Of a DNA stretch of 64,000 nucleotides, positions 9,923 through 19,892 are shown piece after piece. The notes beneath the pieces are model-generated. The model did not search any database. It had not been told where the DNA came from and worked only from the letters and a program-made list of their open reading frames with translations. The stretch comes from Leishmania martiniquensis. Lineage: Eukaryota > Euglenozoa > Kinetoplastea > Trypanosomatida > Trypanosomatidae. The stretch covers positions 248,001-312,000 of the forward strand of contig NC_090139.1 in NCBI RefSeq assembly GCF_017916325.1, in the 5' to 3' direction. Within the stretch, counting starts at the first letter, position 1, and each line of letters starts with the position of its first letter. A program made the position numbers and the translations under genes.

Positions 9923-10369
9923 TCACGGTGCAGCATACTTGCGCGTCCACTCGCGGGCCGTCTGCAGGGCGCTGGCCTCGTCCTCCTTCCAGTGCTCTGC
10001 GACATCGTTCGCCAGCGGATCGTCCGGGTTGGGGCTGGACATGAGTATTTGAATGGAGAGCAACACTTTATTGATGAGGAGCGCTGGCGACCACTTGTCC
10101 TTGATGATGTCGAGACAAATGCGGCCCACTTTGTCTACGTTGGGGTGATAGATGCGCGTGAGGAAGCGCACCTTTGGTGGCTTCATAGGGTATTCCTCCG
10201 GCAGGAACAGCTCCAGGCGGAAGAGACCGCCCTCGTAGCACGACTGCGGCGGCCCCTCAATGGTCACCATGAAGTAACGCGGGTTGTCCTTGGTCGGCGT
10301 GGCTGTGATGCCGGGCGGGCACTCCTTCTGGAGCTTCTCCGTCTCCTTGATGATACGCGTCGTCAGCAT
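9923..10369 (-). CDS. UBC13: Ubiquitin-conjugating enzyme E2, Ubc13/UBE2N type
   Basis: A 148-residue E2 core with almost no extension. It begins [13 protein letters not shown] and has the HPN motif at residues 75-77 and the catalytic cysteine at C85 in [16 protein letters not shown]. The stretches [17 protein letters not shown] and [15 protein letters not shown] are diagnostic of Ubc13/UBE2N rather than UbcH5-type E2s. Ubc13 pairs with an inactive E2 variant (Mms2/Uev1) to build K63-linked ubiquitin chains in error-free DNA damage tolerance and signalling. The Uev partner is not in this window. The frame runs four codons further upstream without an ATG, so the ATG at 10369 is the start. Length and motifs are normal and I see no defect. 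Confidence 0.95.
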   Translation of the reverse strand: MLTTRIIKETEKLQKECPPGITATPTKDNPRYFMVTIEGPPQSCYEGGLFRLELFLPEEYPMKPPKVRFLTRIYHPNVDKVGRICLDIIKDKWSPALLINKVLLSIQILMSSPNPDDPLANDVAEHWKEDEASALQTAREWTRKYAAP

Positions 10370-12768
10370 GGCCTCCAGCAACGGTAGGAGGATGGGGCGG
10401 TGGTACAGGGTGTGTGTGTGTGTGGGGTAGAGTGGTGGTGGTGGGGAGCAAGGGGAAGAGAGCGGAACAGAAGCCGCGACGGTCTGCTGTTGCTGTGGTG
10501 GTGAGGGGCTAGAGGGTCAAGGTGCTGATGGTGTATAGGCACTAAAGGACGTGCACGCGCTTCGATGGATGGGGTGGTAGAGGTCGATACCGAGCGCGCG
10601 CGCGCGAGAGAGAGAGAGGTGGGTGGGTGGAGAGGGCGCCGAAAGAGTGTGCGCGGAGGAGGGCGGGAGATGAGGCTGTCGATGTATGGCGCAGCGGCTA
10701 TAAAAAAGAGAGGGCGAACAGTGAACGCGTGCACTCGTGCTTGATGGAGAGGAAAGGGATGGGGGCAGTGGGGGTGGGGTGGGAGGGGAGGCTGACCCAA
10801 CAGGGGTGGCAACGGGTCTGCTCACAAGCCCACCGTCGCGCTTTCTACCACGGGACACGCACCGTTTCGTCTGCCTGTCTGTCTCTCACGCACGTACCTT
10901 GCTGCACACACGGAGGAGAGGTGAGGAGACGGGGGCGGGTGGCTGATCGAGAAGGGCTCGAGAGGCGGCAACACAGAGGATGGGCGCACTCACACGCCAA
11001 TCGCGAGAAGGGAAGAGGGGAGGTCGAATAGAAATTATATATATATAATATGACGAGGGGAAGGGAGAGAGGGGTGGGGTGGGGGAGGCTGTCCAAATGG
11101 AAGCCTGCGAAGATGCGCGTGTGTCTGTGTGTGTGTGTGCGGAGATGCTGGGAAGCTTGTGAGATGGGTGCGCGTGCGTGTGTGCGTAGGGGGCGAGAGG
11201 TGTGGTGTGAATGCGTGGAAAGGGCAAAGAAGATGCAGAGGGAGATGGGGTGCCATGAGGGTTGTAGAACGCGCAGCAGCGCTCAGACGCAAAGGCGCTT
11301 GGCGGAGGCGACGCCATCGGCTACTGGCGATGGAAGAAAAGGGGGGGGTGCCGCCAAGAGTCCTCCCTGGCGAGCCGAGGGGACGGCCGCCTTGGGTGAA
11401 CCGCTTCTGTTGGCGTGCACGCAGACGCTGAGGACGAGACACATTTCGGGCATCGGCACCATGCGCGCTTACACGTCGTTCCATCATCGCACACTCCGAC
11501 CACTGCCCCGCACACCCTCACCGACCTATCCAAGCGGGCTTCGCCGCTTCCGCACATCTCCGCACCCCCTCCTCCATCAACGAAAGGGGGAGAGGGGGGT
11601 GGGTGGGTGGGGAGGGGGGAAACACCGTGAAGAGGGAGGCGAGACAGTGGGCGCAGTTGAGAGACACACAGAAGGACGACACAGAGTGGATGGTGGTGGT
11701 GCACGAGGTGGTCGCATTGGACAGCGAAGAAGAGGTAGAGCGAGCGAGAGAGAGAGCGTGCGGTTGCGTCTTCTCGGGCTCGCGTCCACATGACGGAGCC
11801 CCTCCCCCTCCCCCTCAGCGATAGAAAGGAGGACAGGGGGTGCGGCTAAGAGACCAGCGGGGGCAATCGGCTGCGCGGGTAAGCGGAAGAGGGCGGCCGG
11901 GTGGCGCGTTTGGGTGTTCCTGTCTATGCTGGGTAGATGAGCAAATAAGTGCACCCTTACACATGTCCCCCCCTCCCCCCTCCCCTCCTCCACACACACA
12001 CACAAGCACACACAGGCACCTGCTTTCAGGAGTACCGGCGACAGCGCCGGTGCATGTGTGGGTTGGTGTCACAGGCTATACATAAAAGGTTTGCGCTATC
12101 ACGAAAGGAGGAGGCCGTCTCTCATGGGACGGCGGCGAAAAATGACCACCGTCAAGACAGTCGGCACGGCGGCAGCTGAGGAAGGGGGAGCGAAGGAGAA
12201 CGCAGCGACTAATATGACTCTCTGGACATCGCCCCCATCCACGGCCAACACGATGACACACACACACACACACACAGACACAGACACCATGTACACTCGT
12301 CCTCCTCCCACTCGCACGTGCGTGTGGACATATGTAGAGTGCGTGTACATGTGGGAGAGGGATAGGGTGCCCACACTTCTACACACGGGAGTGGATGGCC
12401 TGCAGTTTAGGGGAGGGAGGGAAGGAAGGAGGGGGGGTCGAGGGCAGCGGTGCCGAGAGAAGATTTGTGTACATAAGCTGAAGCGAAGAGGCCGCGGCGA
12501 CAGCGACCGTAAAGGGGGAAGAGGGTAGCAGCTGGCTGCAACAGGTTAAAAGGTGTGTGTGTGTGTGTACGCGTTGCTGTGTGCGTGTCGGGGTTGGTGG
12601 GCGTGGACGCGGTGCCAGAAAGTGAGAGAGAGGTGAGGGGAGGGGAGCCGGCTGGCAATGCCGGCGGACTTGCTGACCCACTGCGTGGCCATCGACACAG
12701 CTTGTCCATGGCCACTGCGCTCAGCCTTTATACTGGGATCCCTCGCGTCCCCCCTCATCCCCCACGGA
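10370..12768. other. Long intergenic region with simple repeats
   Basis: About 2.4 kb with no gene I can support. It holds TG/GGT runs close to the Ubc13 start (10410-10445), a GCGCGCGC then (GA)n run near 10594-10618, an AT island with a perfect 14-base palindrome at 11034-11047, TG runs near 11117-11140, (CA)n near 11990-12004 and 12258-12276, and (GT)n near 12552-12568. Short frames in it are low-complexity His/Pro/Ser translations of these repeats. Confidence 0.55.
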
Positions 12769-15132
12769 TCACCCTGTCAAGGAGCTGCGCCGCGCGGCGT
12801 CCTGCTCCTCTTTTACCCGCTCCGTATGCGCAATCAATCGTTCTCGCAGATTCCTTTCAAAGTGCGCTCGCTCGCGACTTGCCGCCGAATCTCGCACCTT
12901 CCGTTCTTCCGCCCACACTTCCAGTGCTGCTTTACGTGCCGTCACGTACCTCAGCCGCGATCGCAGCTCCGCCACGTCGTTCTCAAGGACTTTGCAGCGC
13001 GCGGCCATCGCCTCTCGCGCATCTTGGCCGTCCAGCAGGTGCTCCTGCGTAGCCTTGGCACGTTCGCGGGCGAGGATGGCGTGCGCATCGATAGAGAGCT
13101 GCGCCTCGTCAAGGAGGCGGCGGAGAAGTATGCCGCGCTCGGGAAGGTCGACGGTCACCTGCCGGAGGAGCTCCTCACCGAGAAGGCTTAGCTGCACTAG
13201 CGTCCGCTCCCTGTTGAGCTCCAACACGTTTAGCGTGGCGGCCACCGTAGCCGAGCCACCGCCGCTAGCCGACATGGCGGCCGGCTGCGCTGGCAGCGGC
13301 TTCAGTGTGCGTGTGCAGACCTGCTTCTCTGTCGCGGCGAGGGTGCTTGCTTTCGGGGTCGCCTCCCGCCCTTTCCCCAGGGCCGCCTTCACGCTGCTGC
13401 TCATGTTTCTGGGTTCGAGCTTCTTGCTGGATGGCGGCGGCTGCGGCGATGGGGCCGATGCGCCGTGCTGCTCCCGTCGTAGGGAGCGTGACTGCTGAGC
13501 GGTGCTCGTGCGCGTGAGCTGCAGCGGCCGACCGCAGCATCGCGCCTGCACCCTTTCCAGCACCTCGTTCAGTGTCTGCTCCAGCTTCAGGAGGTAGTCG
13601 CGTGGCGCCTGCACGTCGCTCGCCCGCTCGAGAAGGACCAAGATGACGCCGACCGGTGCCTCCGCAAATTCACCGGCAAGCACCTCGCCAAGACGCTCCA
13701 TCTCTGCGTTTCCATTCGCATCCTTCGGATGCGACTCCAGGTGACGTCGCAGGAACGCGCGACGATGCTGGGCGGCGCGGCGCTGCTCCTGTATTGCCAC
13801 GACCGTTTCTCTGTGTATGCTGTAGAATACGAAGAGCCGCGGCGGCAGCACCGCATCCAAGGCGGAGCGCATCGTCGCTGCCACCACCGGCGCCCGCAGG
13901 ACGGCGGCCACCTCTGCAGCCGCTGTGCACTGCGCCGCATCCCCCCCACCGACGCTGCCGCTGCTAGGGTTGGTGGAGGTGCTTGCCGCTTTGACGGCGG
14001 TGACTGCCGGCACCGCCGTTGTGGAGGCCGCCGCAATGATGCCGGCGAGAGACGCAGCAGCGGGCGCGCTTTCCGCCGGCGGCATGCCAACCAGAAAATC
14101 ACGCACGTAGGCTGGCAGGTGCACATCCACGCCGTCGATGCTATCATTCGACTCGGCGCATTGCCGCGCGTCTGCAAGAGACACCATCTGACGCAGCAGC
14201 TCGACGTACTCGGCGGTGTCGGAAGAAACTTCACGCATGCCGCTGAGACACGCGTTCACGGTGAAGCTACGTCTCGCCTCGTCGCGGCCAACGCTGTCAA
14301 CACCGTCCGACGAGGCCGAGAGGGAGAAAAGATATCCTAGGAGCTGCTCGGATACACGTGTACGGTAGAACTGGTTCTCCGGCACTGGCGCGCCTCGCAA
14401 CGCGTCCTCTGCCTCATGCACATCCTCTGTCCCGGCTGGCGCCGCGCGCTTTTCGTGGGGGTGCTGCTCATGGCTATCCTCCAGCCACTGTGCCGCCGCT
14501 GCCGCTGCTGCTGTTGCGGTGGTGGTGGCGGGGTATTCCTCGGTGTCTTTCGGATGCATAAAGGGTGTCTTGCAGCCGCGCGCCTGGCCCACCGCAACTG
14601 GTAGCAGCCGCACGACCATGTCAGACAGATGAGCGTGCTGATACGGCGGCGGTGGGTAAGAGGTCGCGTCCGCTCTTGGCTCTGGAGGGGACGAAAGCGG
14701 GTGGCCCTTGGCGCAGCAGCTGTCTGCGTTGACAGCGGTCTGTTGTGTGGCTTGCCGCTGCCGGAACTGGAGCTGGTGACAGATAGTAGGGAGCACATCC
14801 TTGAAGCGGAGAGGCACCCGTGCAACGACTCTCGGGTCGTCGCGCGCGGTGAGCGTCAGCGGTGCATCCTGCGCGAACGCAATGACGAGGGGATCCTCAG
14901 GGCAATTGTCCGCCCCGGCTGCGGCCTTGACGCCTGCCTGCAGTGCAGCGTCCTCCAGCTCGTCCTCGTCCCTGCGCCTATCAGCAACACCGCCGTGGGG
15001 TTCTGCGGTTGTCAGCGCAGCCGCTGTTGTTGCTGTCATTTTTGTGCTGACAGCAGCATCAGCAGCTTCACTGTCTTCGACGTCGTTCACACAGTGAAGC
15101 GTCTCTACAGCGCGCATATGCACCGCCTTCAT
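12769..15132 (-). CDS. Axonemal dynein light chain (p28/DNALI1)-domain protein with long N-terminal extension
   Basis: A 787-residue protein. The C-terminal 150-280 residues match the axonemal dynein light chain family (inner-arm p28, human DNALI1). They include PRDYLLKLEQTLNEVLERVQ, then GEELLRQVTVDLPERGILL, where p28 proteins have an LIRQVTxxxxERGLLL motif, then a charged coiled coil to the end. DNALI1-type chains bind single-headed inner-arm dyneins and actin in the flagellum. Typical family members are about 200-260 residues, so most of this protein is extra: an N-terminal acidic, low-complexity part and a middle region with FYRTRVSEQLLGYLF. The frame opens at 15150 without ATG; ATGs at 15132 and 15117 are both possible. 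A second, canonical p28 probably exists elsewhere, so this may be a paralogue with another flagellar role. Confidence 0.68.
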   Translation of the reverse strand: MKAVHMRAVETLHCVNDVEDSEAADAAVSTKMTATTAAALTTAEPHGGVADRRRDEDELEDAALQAGVKAAAGADNCPEDPLVIAFAQDAPLTLTARDDPRVVARVPLRFKDVLPTICHQLQFRQRQATQQTAVNADSCCAKGHPLSSPPEPRADATSYPPPPYQHAHLSDMVVRLLPVAVGQARGCKTPFMHPKDTEEYPATTTATAAAAAAAQWLEDSHEQHPHEKRAAPAGTEDVHEAEDALRGAPVPENQFYRTRVSEQLLGYLFSLSASSDGVDSVGRDEARRSFTVNACLSGMREVSSDTAEYVELLRQMVSLADARQCAESNDSIDGVDVHLPAYVRDFLVGMPPAESAPAAASLAGIIAAASTTAVPAVTAVKAASTSTNPSSGSVGGGDAAQCTAAAEVAAVLRAPVVAATMRSALDAVLPPRLFVFYSIHRETVVAIQEQRRAAQHRRAFLRRHLESHPKDANGNAEMERLGEVLAGEFAEAPVGVILVLLERASDVQAPRDYLLKLEQTLNEVLERVQARCCGRPLQLTRTSTAQQSRSLRREQHGASAPSPQPPPSSKKLEPRNMSSSVKAALGKGREATPKASTLAATEKQVCTRTLKPLPAQPAAMSASGGGSATVAATLNVLELNRERTLVQLSLLGEELLRQVTVDLPERGILLRRLLDEAQLSIDAHAILARERAKATQEHLLDGQDAREAMAARCKVLENDVAELRSRLRYVTARKAALEVWAEERKVRDSAASRERAHFERNLRERLIAHTERVKEEQDAARRSSLTG

Positions 15133-16156
15133 ACCTTCGCTCGTCTCCACTTGTGCCGTCCCAGCGCTCGGGGTTGGTGCCTGATGGCACTCGTTCTAAG
15201 TCGTCCGAACACTGGCCAGAGCCACAGGAGTGAAATGTGCGCCTTTACACCCACCCACTCACCCCCACACACACACTTCCACACACGCGTCCAACAGAAA
15301 GGGCGAGCCAGCGCGAAGTGACGCGAGGAGGAGGAGGAGGAGGGGGGGTGAGGGCGCCTATCGCTACTGCTGTGCTGCTCGCGCGCGTGTTCTCGCCCTC
15401 CCGTTCTCGCGCCTTTATCGGGCTTACTGTTCAGTACCGCAGCTGTGCTCTGTACATGTGCTCCGCCCAGTCGAAGGCGCACACGTAAGGCGGACCATTG
15501 ATGACGCGCAAGAGAAACCGATGGGGTCGGGCAGACAGAGAGGGAGGGAGGGAGAGAGAGGGTGACGAGGAGGGGGGACGTAGTCTACGCCTCATGCGGG
15601 GGGGAGGGGAGGGAAGCGGAGGATGGCGTGTCTGCCCGCAACACTGTGCCGCCCAGAAGCCGAACAGAACACGCACAAAATGGACAGGGGACGAGAGAGA
15701 GGGCGACGACGGCGGCGGCGGCGAGGATACGCTCACCACCCTGTCCGACACTCTCAGGTTCGGTGTTCGCGTGTCGGACCGTGTGGTGATGTGTGGACGG
15801 ATGCGTGGGCGGTTTCAAGAACGCGGTGCGGGGCGGAGAGAGGGGACCACCGAGGCGCAGCAGTTGGGCTGTAGAGCAGAGGTTTGGGTGTCGCATGTGC
15901 AACACGAAGGAAAAGGGGGGGCGCGGGCAAAAAAGAGAAGTGGCCCTCTTCGCCTACACGCACGGGCTTGGACCGGGGGGGGGGAAAGAGCCGTCGCCAG
16001 CAGCGGTGCGTTCGCGTGTGTGCGTGTGTGTAGGTGAGTGTGTGTGGGCATCTTCTACACTTTCGCCTCGCACCGAGGCATGCTAACAAGAGAGAGAGGG
16101 AGAGACAGAGAAAGGGAAGACGAGGACAGACGGCGCAGAGGCCATAGACGGCGCCC
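15133..16156. other. Intergenic region
   Basis: No gene recognised. Purine-rich runs on the plus strand at 15531-15620 and 16089-16130, CA repeats near 15262-15290 and TG repeats near 16015-16045. The runs at 16089-16130 lie just beyond the stop of the 1023-residue gene. Confidence 0.5.
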
Positions 16157-19100
16157 CTACTCGCGCAGCCACTTCTGGAGCAGCTGCACCAGCCGACGCA
16201 GCTCCGTCTGGGCCTCAGCGTCTGCTGCCGCCGCGGCTGCAAGAGAAGTACGCCATGCACTCAGCCCGTCGCCGCTGTGGCAACGGCTCCGTGCCGACGA
16301 GGGTGCTGGCGGCGCGGCTGCCAGAGAGCTGACGTTCATGGCGCGCGGCGCCACACACACCTCGGCCCAGTGCAGTGGTACCCCACCACTGACCACCGCC
16401 ACGGCGACGCCAAAGAGCGGGTGCCGTTTCATTAGCGATGAGAGCTGTGCCACCATTGCCGCCGAGACAGGCACAGGCGCCTCCACACTGACCGGCGCAG
16501 CGGCGAAAGCCGCTTCTGCTGCTGCTGCGGCCCTTGCACCGTGATCTGCTAGTGAGGCTCGGTGCCATCTGCGCGTCTGACACGACGACGAAGACGCCAA
16601 CGACGCCTTGGGTCGCTCCATCGCCAAGGCGGGAGAGGCCGCAGCCTTGGCGAACACACAGGGGAGGGTCATGAGGCGAACGGCCAGCAGCACGACTTGC
16701 TGCACTCTCGTCGAGTGCACGCAGGTCCACGCGACACGATCATCGGGACCTGCAGCGTACGGCGTTGCCGCGTTGCCCTTCTCTTCCTGCGACCTTTGTG
16801 CCAGCAATGAGCGATCTCGACCGCACTGCTCAGCGTGGAGCTGCAGAACTTCCACTGCCACGGCGCACCAAAGCGGCAGGCGGGCAATTTGGCCCTGCAG
16901 CTCACCGTACACAAAGCTCTCCATCATGCGCAGCGAGGACGCGACGTCGTCGCTCACGTGCGCATCCACCGTGCTGTGGGGCCGCGGCGCGAGGGAGAGG
17001 AGGCGGACACGCAGACGACCAAGTGCCACGCGCTCAAAAGTGGCGCCTCTGTCATAGGCGGCGTGTAGCAGCATGCCTTCAAGGGCGGTGCTGTGCAGGC
17101 GCAGTGACGCAGCGGCACGCGCAAGCGGCGACAAGGCTGCTGAGTGAGGCACAAACCGCCGCGTGTGCGACGCGGAGGACGAAAGAACCTCCAGCCGTGG
17201 CACAAGCAGAGCCAACGAGACACACTGCTCCAATTGCTTCCACGCGAGCAGGACGCTCGCCATCACCGCCCAGAGCCGCTCCGTCTCGTCGCAAAAGTGG
17301 GCGTAGTTGCTCACTGGGCTCGCCTCAGCGTCGACGCCATCGCGCGTGTCTGTCTGTGATTCCTGTGTCGTGGTGGGACTTGAGGTCTTTTCCTTTCCCA
17401 CCGCCGCCGCGCTGGCCGATCCCGCAGCTGGCAGGGCTGGCGCAGCAGTCGCCCTGGAGCCCGAAGTCGCGGCGGCAGAGCACCGGCAACTTCGCTGCGC
17501 CCCGCGCAGTCCCCAGCGCCGTCGCTGACGAGACACTGCCGAGCTCCGACGCGCGCTCGATGCTCCCACAAATCCAGAGAGCGTCTCCACTGCAATGAGT
17601 GGAAGCAGCACGGTCGGCGAGGTGCCCTGAGCACACGAGGGGCGGGAAGGAGAAGGGGGAGGGGCGCTCCTTGAGTGCTGAGGCGGCTGCCTCTGGCCAT
17701 GCGGCTGGCCAAGCACCCCTGCTCTCGCCTCCTCTAGCGCGTTGCGCTCACCGCCGTGCTGTGCACCACTGACTGCCGGATCGCTCGGTTGGCAGTGGTC
17801 GCCATCACGCCACCGCAACGGCGCATAGCGGTGATGATGGCGGTAGTACACGAGATGAAACCGGTAGAGCGCGGGGTCAAGCAGCTGTCCGGCGACCAAG
17901 CAGCCACACGCGCACGTAACGTCGTCGACGCCTCTGGCAAGCGGTGGTAGCGTTGCCGTTGTCATGAGTGGTGCTTCGCCCGCAGTCTGCCACGCCTCCT
18001 CGCATGCGTGAACAAAAGCAGTCACATCTGTCGCCGTCGCCGCCGCAATCTCCTGCAGCACCGCCACGGGTAGAGCGGGCGGTGGCGCTGCGCGCATGGC
18101 ATCCAGCGCCGCGCAGACGCTCAGACCCAGCGCGAGACAGGCACTCGCGTCCTGTGGGTAATGCGTTAGGAGGTTCCACAGGTGCTCCTGTCGTGGCTGT
18201 TGCCGCCGATGTGGAACGCTGCATTTCATGTCGCTGCGGCTGGAGCTGTCGCAACGCTGCTCCTCCTCGGCGCCGTGCTCCTTCATGGTGTACATGGCGG
18301 AGAGCTGCGGTGATGAAGAGGGTGACGCTGCACGCGGCGGCAGACGGGGAGGGGGGCATATGGTAGGGGAAGAGGACGCCGTGGCCCACGAGCGCGCCTC
18401 CGCAGGCGACTGTCGAAGCGGATTGGACGGGGACTGCGGCGCCGTCATCTGGACACCCCAGCGTACTGAGAGGAAGCGCGTAGGAAAGTCTCCCTCGGCG
18501 GGCAGAGGCACTCCGATGGCTGCCGCTGCAGGCGACGGTGGCGGTGCCCGGACGAGGTACTGGCAGAGAAGATCGGCTAAGGTGATGGGGATATCGTTTG
18601 GACGCAGGCGGTCGTGCGGGAGGGGCGTCCGAAGAGGCGGCCGATGCGGTGAAGCAGACGCTGGCCCTCCTTCGATTACCGGCCACGAGCGGCGACCGAA
18701 ACATTGCTTCCGCTTCGCCCTTCCACCACGGTGCGCGGTGCTGCTCACGGCGTGCGCTTGCGCGTGCGGATTCCAAGAGAGCTCGGACATTCGCTCCACT
18801 GTGCGCTCCTCATCGTCGTCAGCGCCATAGGTGCCAGATGCTGCCGCTGTCGCCAACGGAGCGTTGGTGCGCGTGCCACCCAGAGCACTCGAGCTACTGA
18901 TGCTACCATCTACGACCGTGACACTGCTGAGACTAACCCCTGTCGCCAGTGCATCTTCACTCGCGCGCTCGCGACCGCCGTGCGGGCGTGTGAGGCGCGA
19001 CTGTGGCCGCGGTGTCGGTAAGAGGAAATGTGGCGCCGATGTTGAACGCAACTGCCGGCAATGCCAAGACGCGCGCTGCAGCGAACTTTGACGTTGCTGT

Positions 19101-19228
19101 GATGGGAAAACCTGGTGTGACTGTTCCACAGCTGCTTCTGGAGATGAAGCGCGAGTCGTCGCGCTCACAACGCCGACGTCCTCATTCGCATCTGTACTGC
19201 CCTGTGCGAGGTGTAATCGTGCCGGCAT
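16157..19228 (-). CDS. Hypothetical protein, 1023 residues, unrecognised
   Basis: Long open frame with an ATG at 19228 and typical trypanosomatid composition. The first 600 residues are rich in Ser, Pro, Ala and Arg and look largely disordered, with one better-ordered patch (PTRFLSVRWGVQM). The C-terminal 400 residues look folded and helical: NYAHFCDETERLW, LLAWKQLEQCVSLALLVPRL, SFVYGELQGQIARLPLWCAV and a closing LLQKWLRE. There is no clear signal peptide or membrane anchor. I recognise no family. Cys and His residues are scattered with no zinc-finger spacing. It is a real gene by length and strand; function is unknown. Confidence 0.75.
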   Translation of the reverse strand: MPARLHLAQGSTDANEDVGVVSATTRASSPEAAVEQSHQVFPSQQRQSSLQRASWHCRQLRSTSAPHFLLPTPRPQSRLTRPHGGRERASEDALATGVSLSSVTVVDGSISSSSALGGTRTNAPLATAAASGTYGADDDEERTVERMSELSWNPHAQAHAVSSTAHRGGRAKRKQCFGRRSWPVIEGGPASASPHRPPLRTPLPHDRLRPNDIPITLADLLCQYLVRAPPPSPAAAAIGVPLPAEGDFPTRFLSVRWGVQMTAPQSPSNPLRQSPAEARSWATASSSPTICPPPRLPPRAASPSSSPQLSAMYTMKEHGAEEEQRCDSSSRSDMKCSVPHRRQQPRQEHLWNLLTHYPQDASACLALGLSVCAALDAMRAAPPPALPVAVLQEIAAATATDVTAFVHACEEAWQTAGEAPLMTTATLPPLARGVDDVTCACGCLVAGQLLDPALYRFHLVYYRHHHRYAPLRWRDGDHCQPSDPAVSGAQHGGERNALEEARAGVLGQPHGQRQPPQHSRSAPPPSPSRPSCAQGTSPTVLLPLIAVETLSGFVGASSARRSSAVSRQRRRWGLRGAQRSCRCSAAATSGSRATAAPALPAAGSASAAAVGKEKTSSPTTTQESQTDTRDGVDAEASPVSNYAHFCDETERLWAVMASVLLAWKQLEQCVSLALLVPRLEVLSSSASHTRRFVPHSAALSPLARAAASLRLHSTALEGMLLHAAYDRGATFERVALGRLRVRLLSLAPRPHSTVDAHVSDDVASSLRMMESFVYGELQGQIARLPLWCAVAVEVLQLHAEQCGRDRSLLAQRSQEEKGNAATPYAAGPDDRVAWTCVHSTRVQQVVLLAVRLMTLPCVFAKAAASPALAMERPKASLASSSSCQTRRWHRASLADHGARAAAAAEAAFAAAPVSVEAPVPVSAAMVAQLSSLMKRHPLFGVAVAVVSGGVPLHWAEVCVAPRAMNVSSLAAAPPAPSSARSRCHSGDGLSAWRTSLAAAAAADAEAQTELRRLVQLLQKWLRE

Positions 19229-19892
19229 TGCTCCGAGTGGCTGTGCAGGTGGTCGCGCAGGAGGCGCGATGCGGTGTCAGACATTACTGTGCATCTCAGC
19301 ACCGGTGCTGATCAAAGTGTGTGTGTGTGTGCGTGTGCGTGGCTGTGCGAGCGTCTCTTAGCTTCGCACACACACACAAAAATGTTCGCCCGCGTCCGAG
19401 AGGGGAGGGGAGGAGAGGAGATGCACAGAGTAAATCTGTATATGTGTAGATGCGCCTGTGGCGGTGATCGACGTGCAACTGTGAGCATCACCACAAGGCA
19501 CCGGTAGTGTGTTTTTCGAAGCGCGGCAGGGCCGAAGAGGGGTGACATCAGCAGTGCTGGAGAGCGCCATGGCGTGGGCCGCGCCCATGTGCAACGCCGT
19601 CGCCTCCGCCTCTCTTTCAAGCGGGGGCACGCGAAGGCATCGCGAGCGGTTCGCCTGCTGCCTCGTAGAGGCCCCCCCGCCCATACCTTCGCACATGGAA
19701 GAGTGCGCATCTGAAACATGATTGGTACAGGTGGACATCAAAATCTTTTCATTGGTGGCCGCGCTGCTCCTGCCCCTCACCATGACCGCTTTCACTCCTT
19801 CCATGTGCGTGAGCGAGCGCGTCTGCGTGGGCGTGCTTCCTACATGCCACGCACGCCCGCCGAGTACCCGGGTCGTGCGCTGCACGGCTTCG
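19229..19892. other. Intergenic region
   Basis: No gene recognised. (TG)n at about 19317-19346 and a purine run at 19398-19422 on the plus strand. Sequence from about 19500 to 19892 is the 3' flank of the Ubl/CesT/PDZ gene. Confidence 0.5.

Noticed and set aside
10370..12768. Possible small genes in the long gap downstream of the dynein light chain-like gene
   Set aside because: All frames are short and translate simple repeats (His/Thr, Pro/Ser). None has a recognisable domain.
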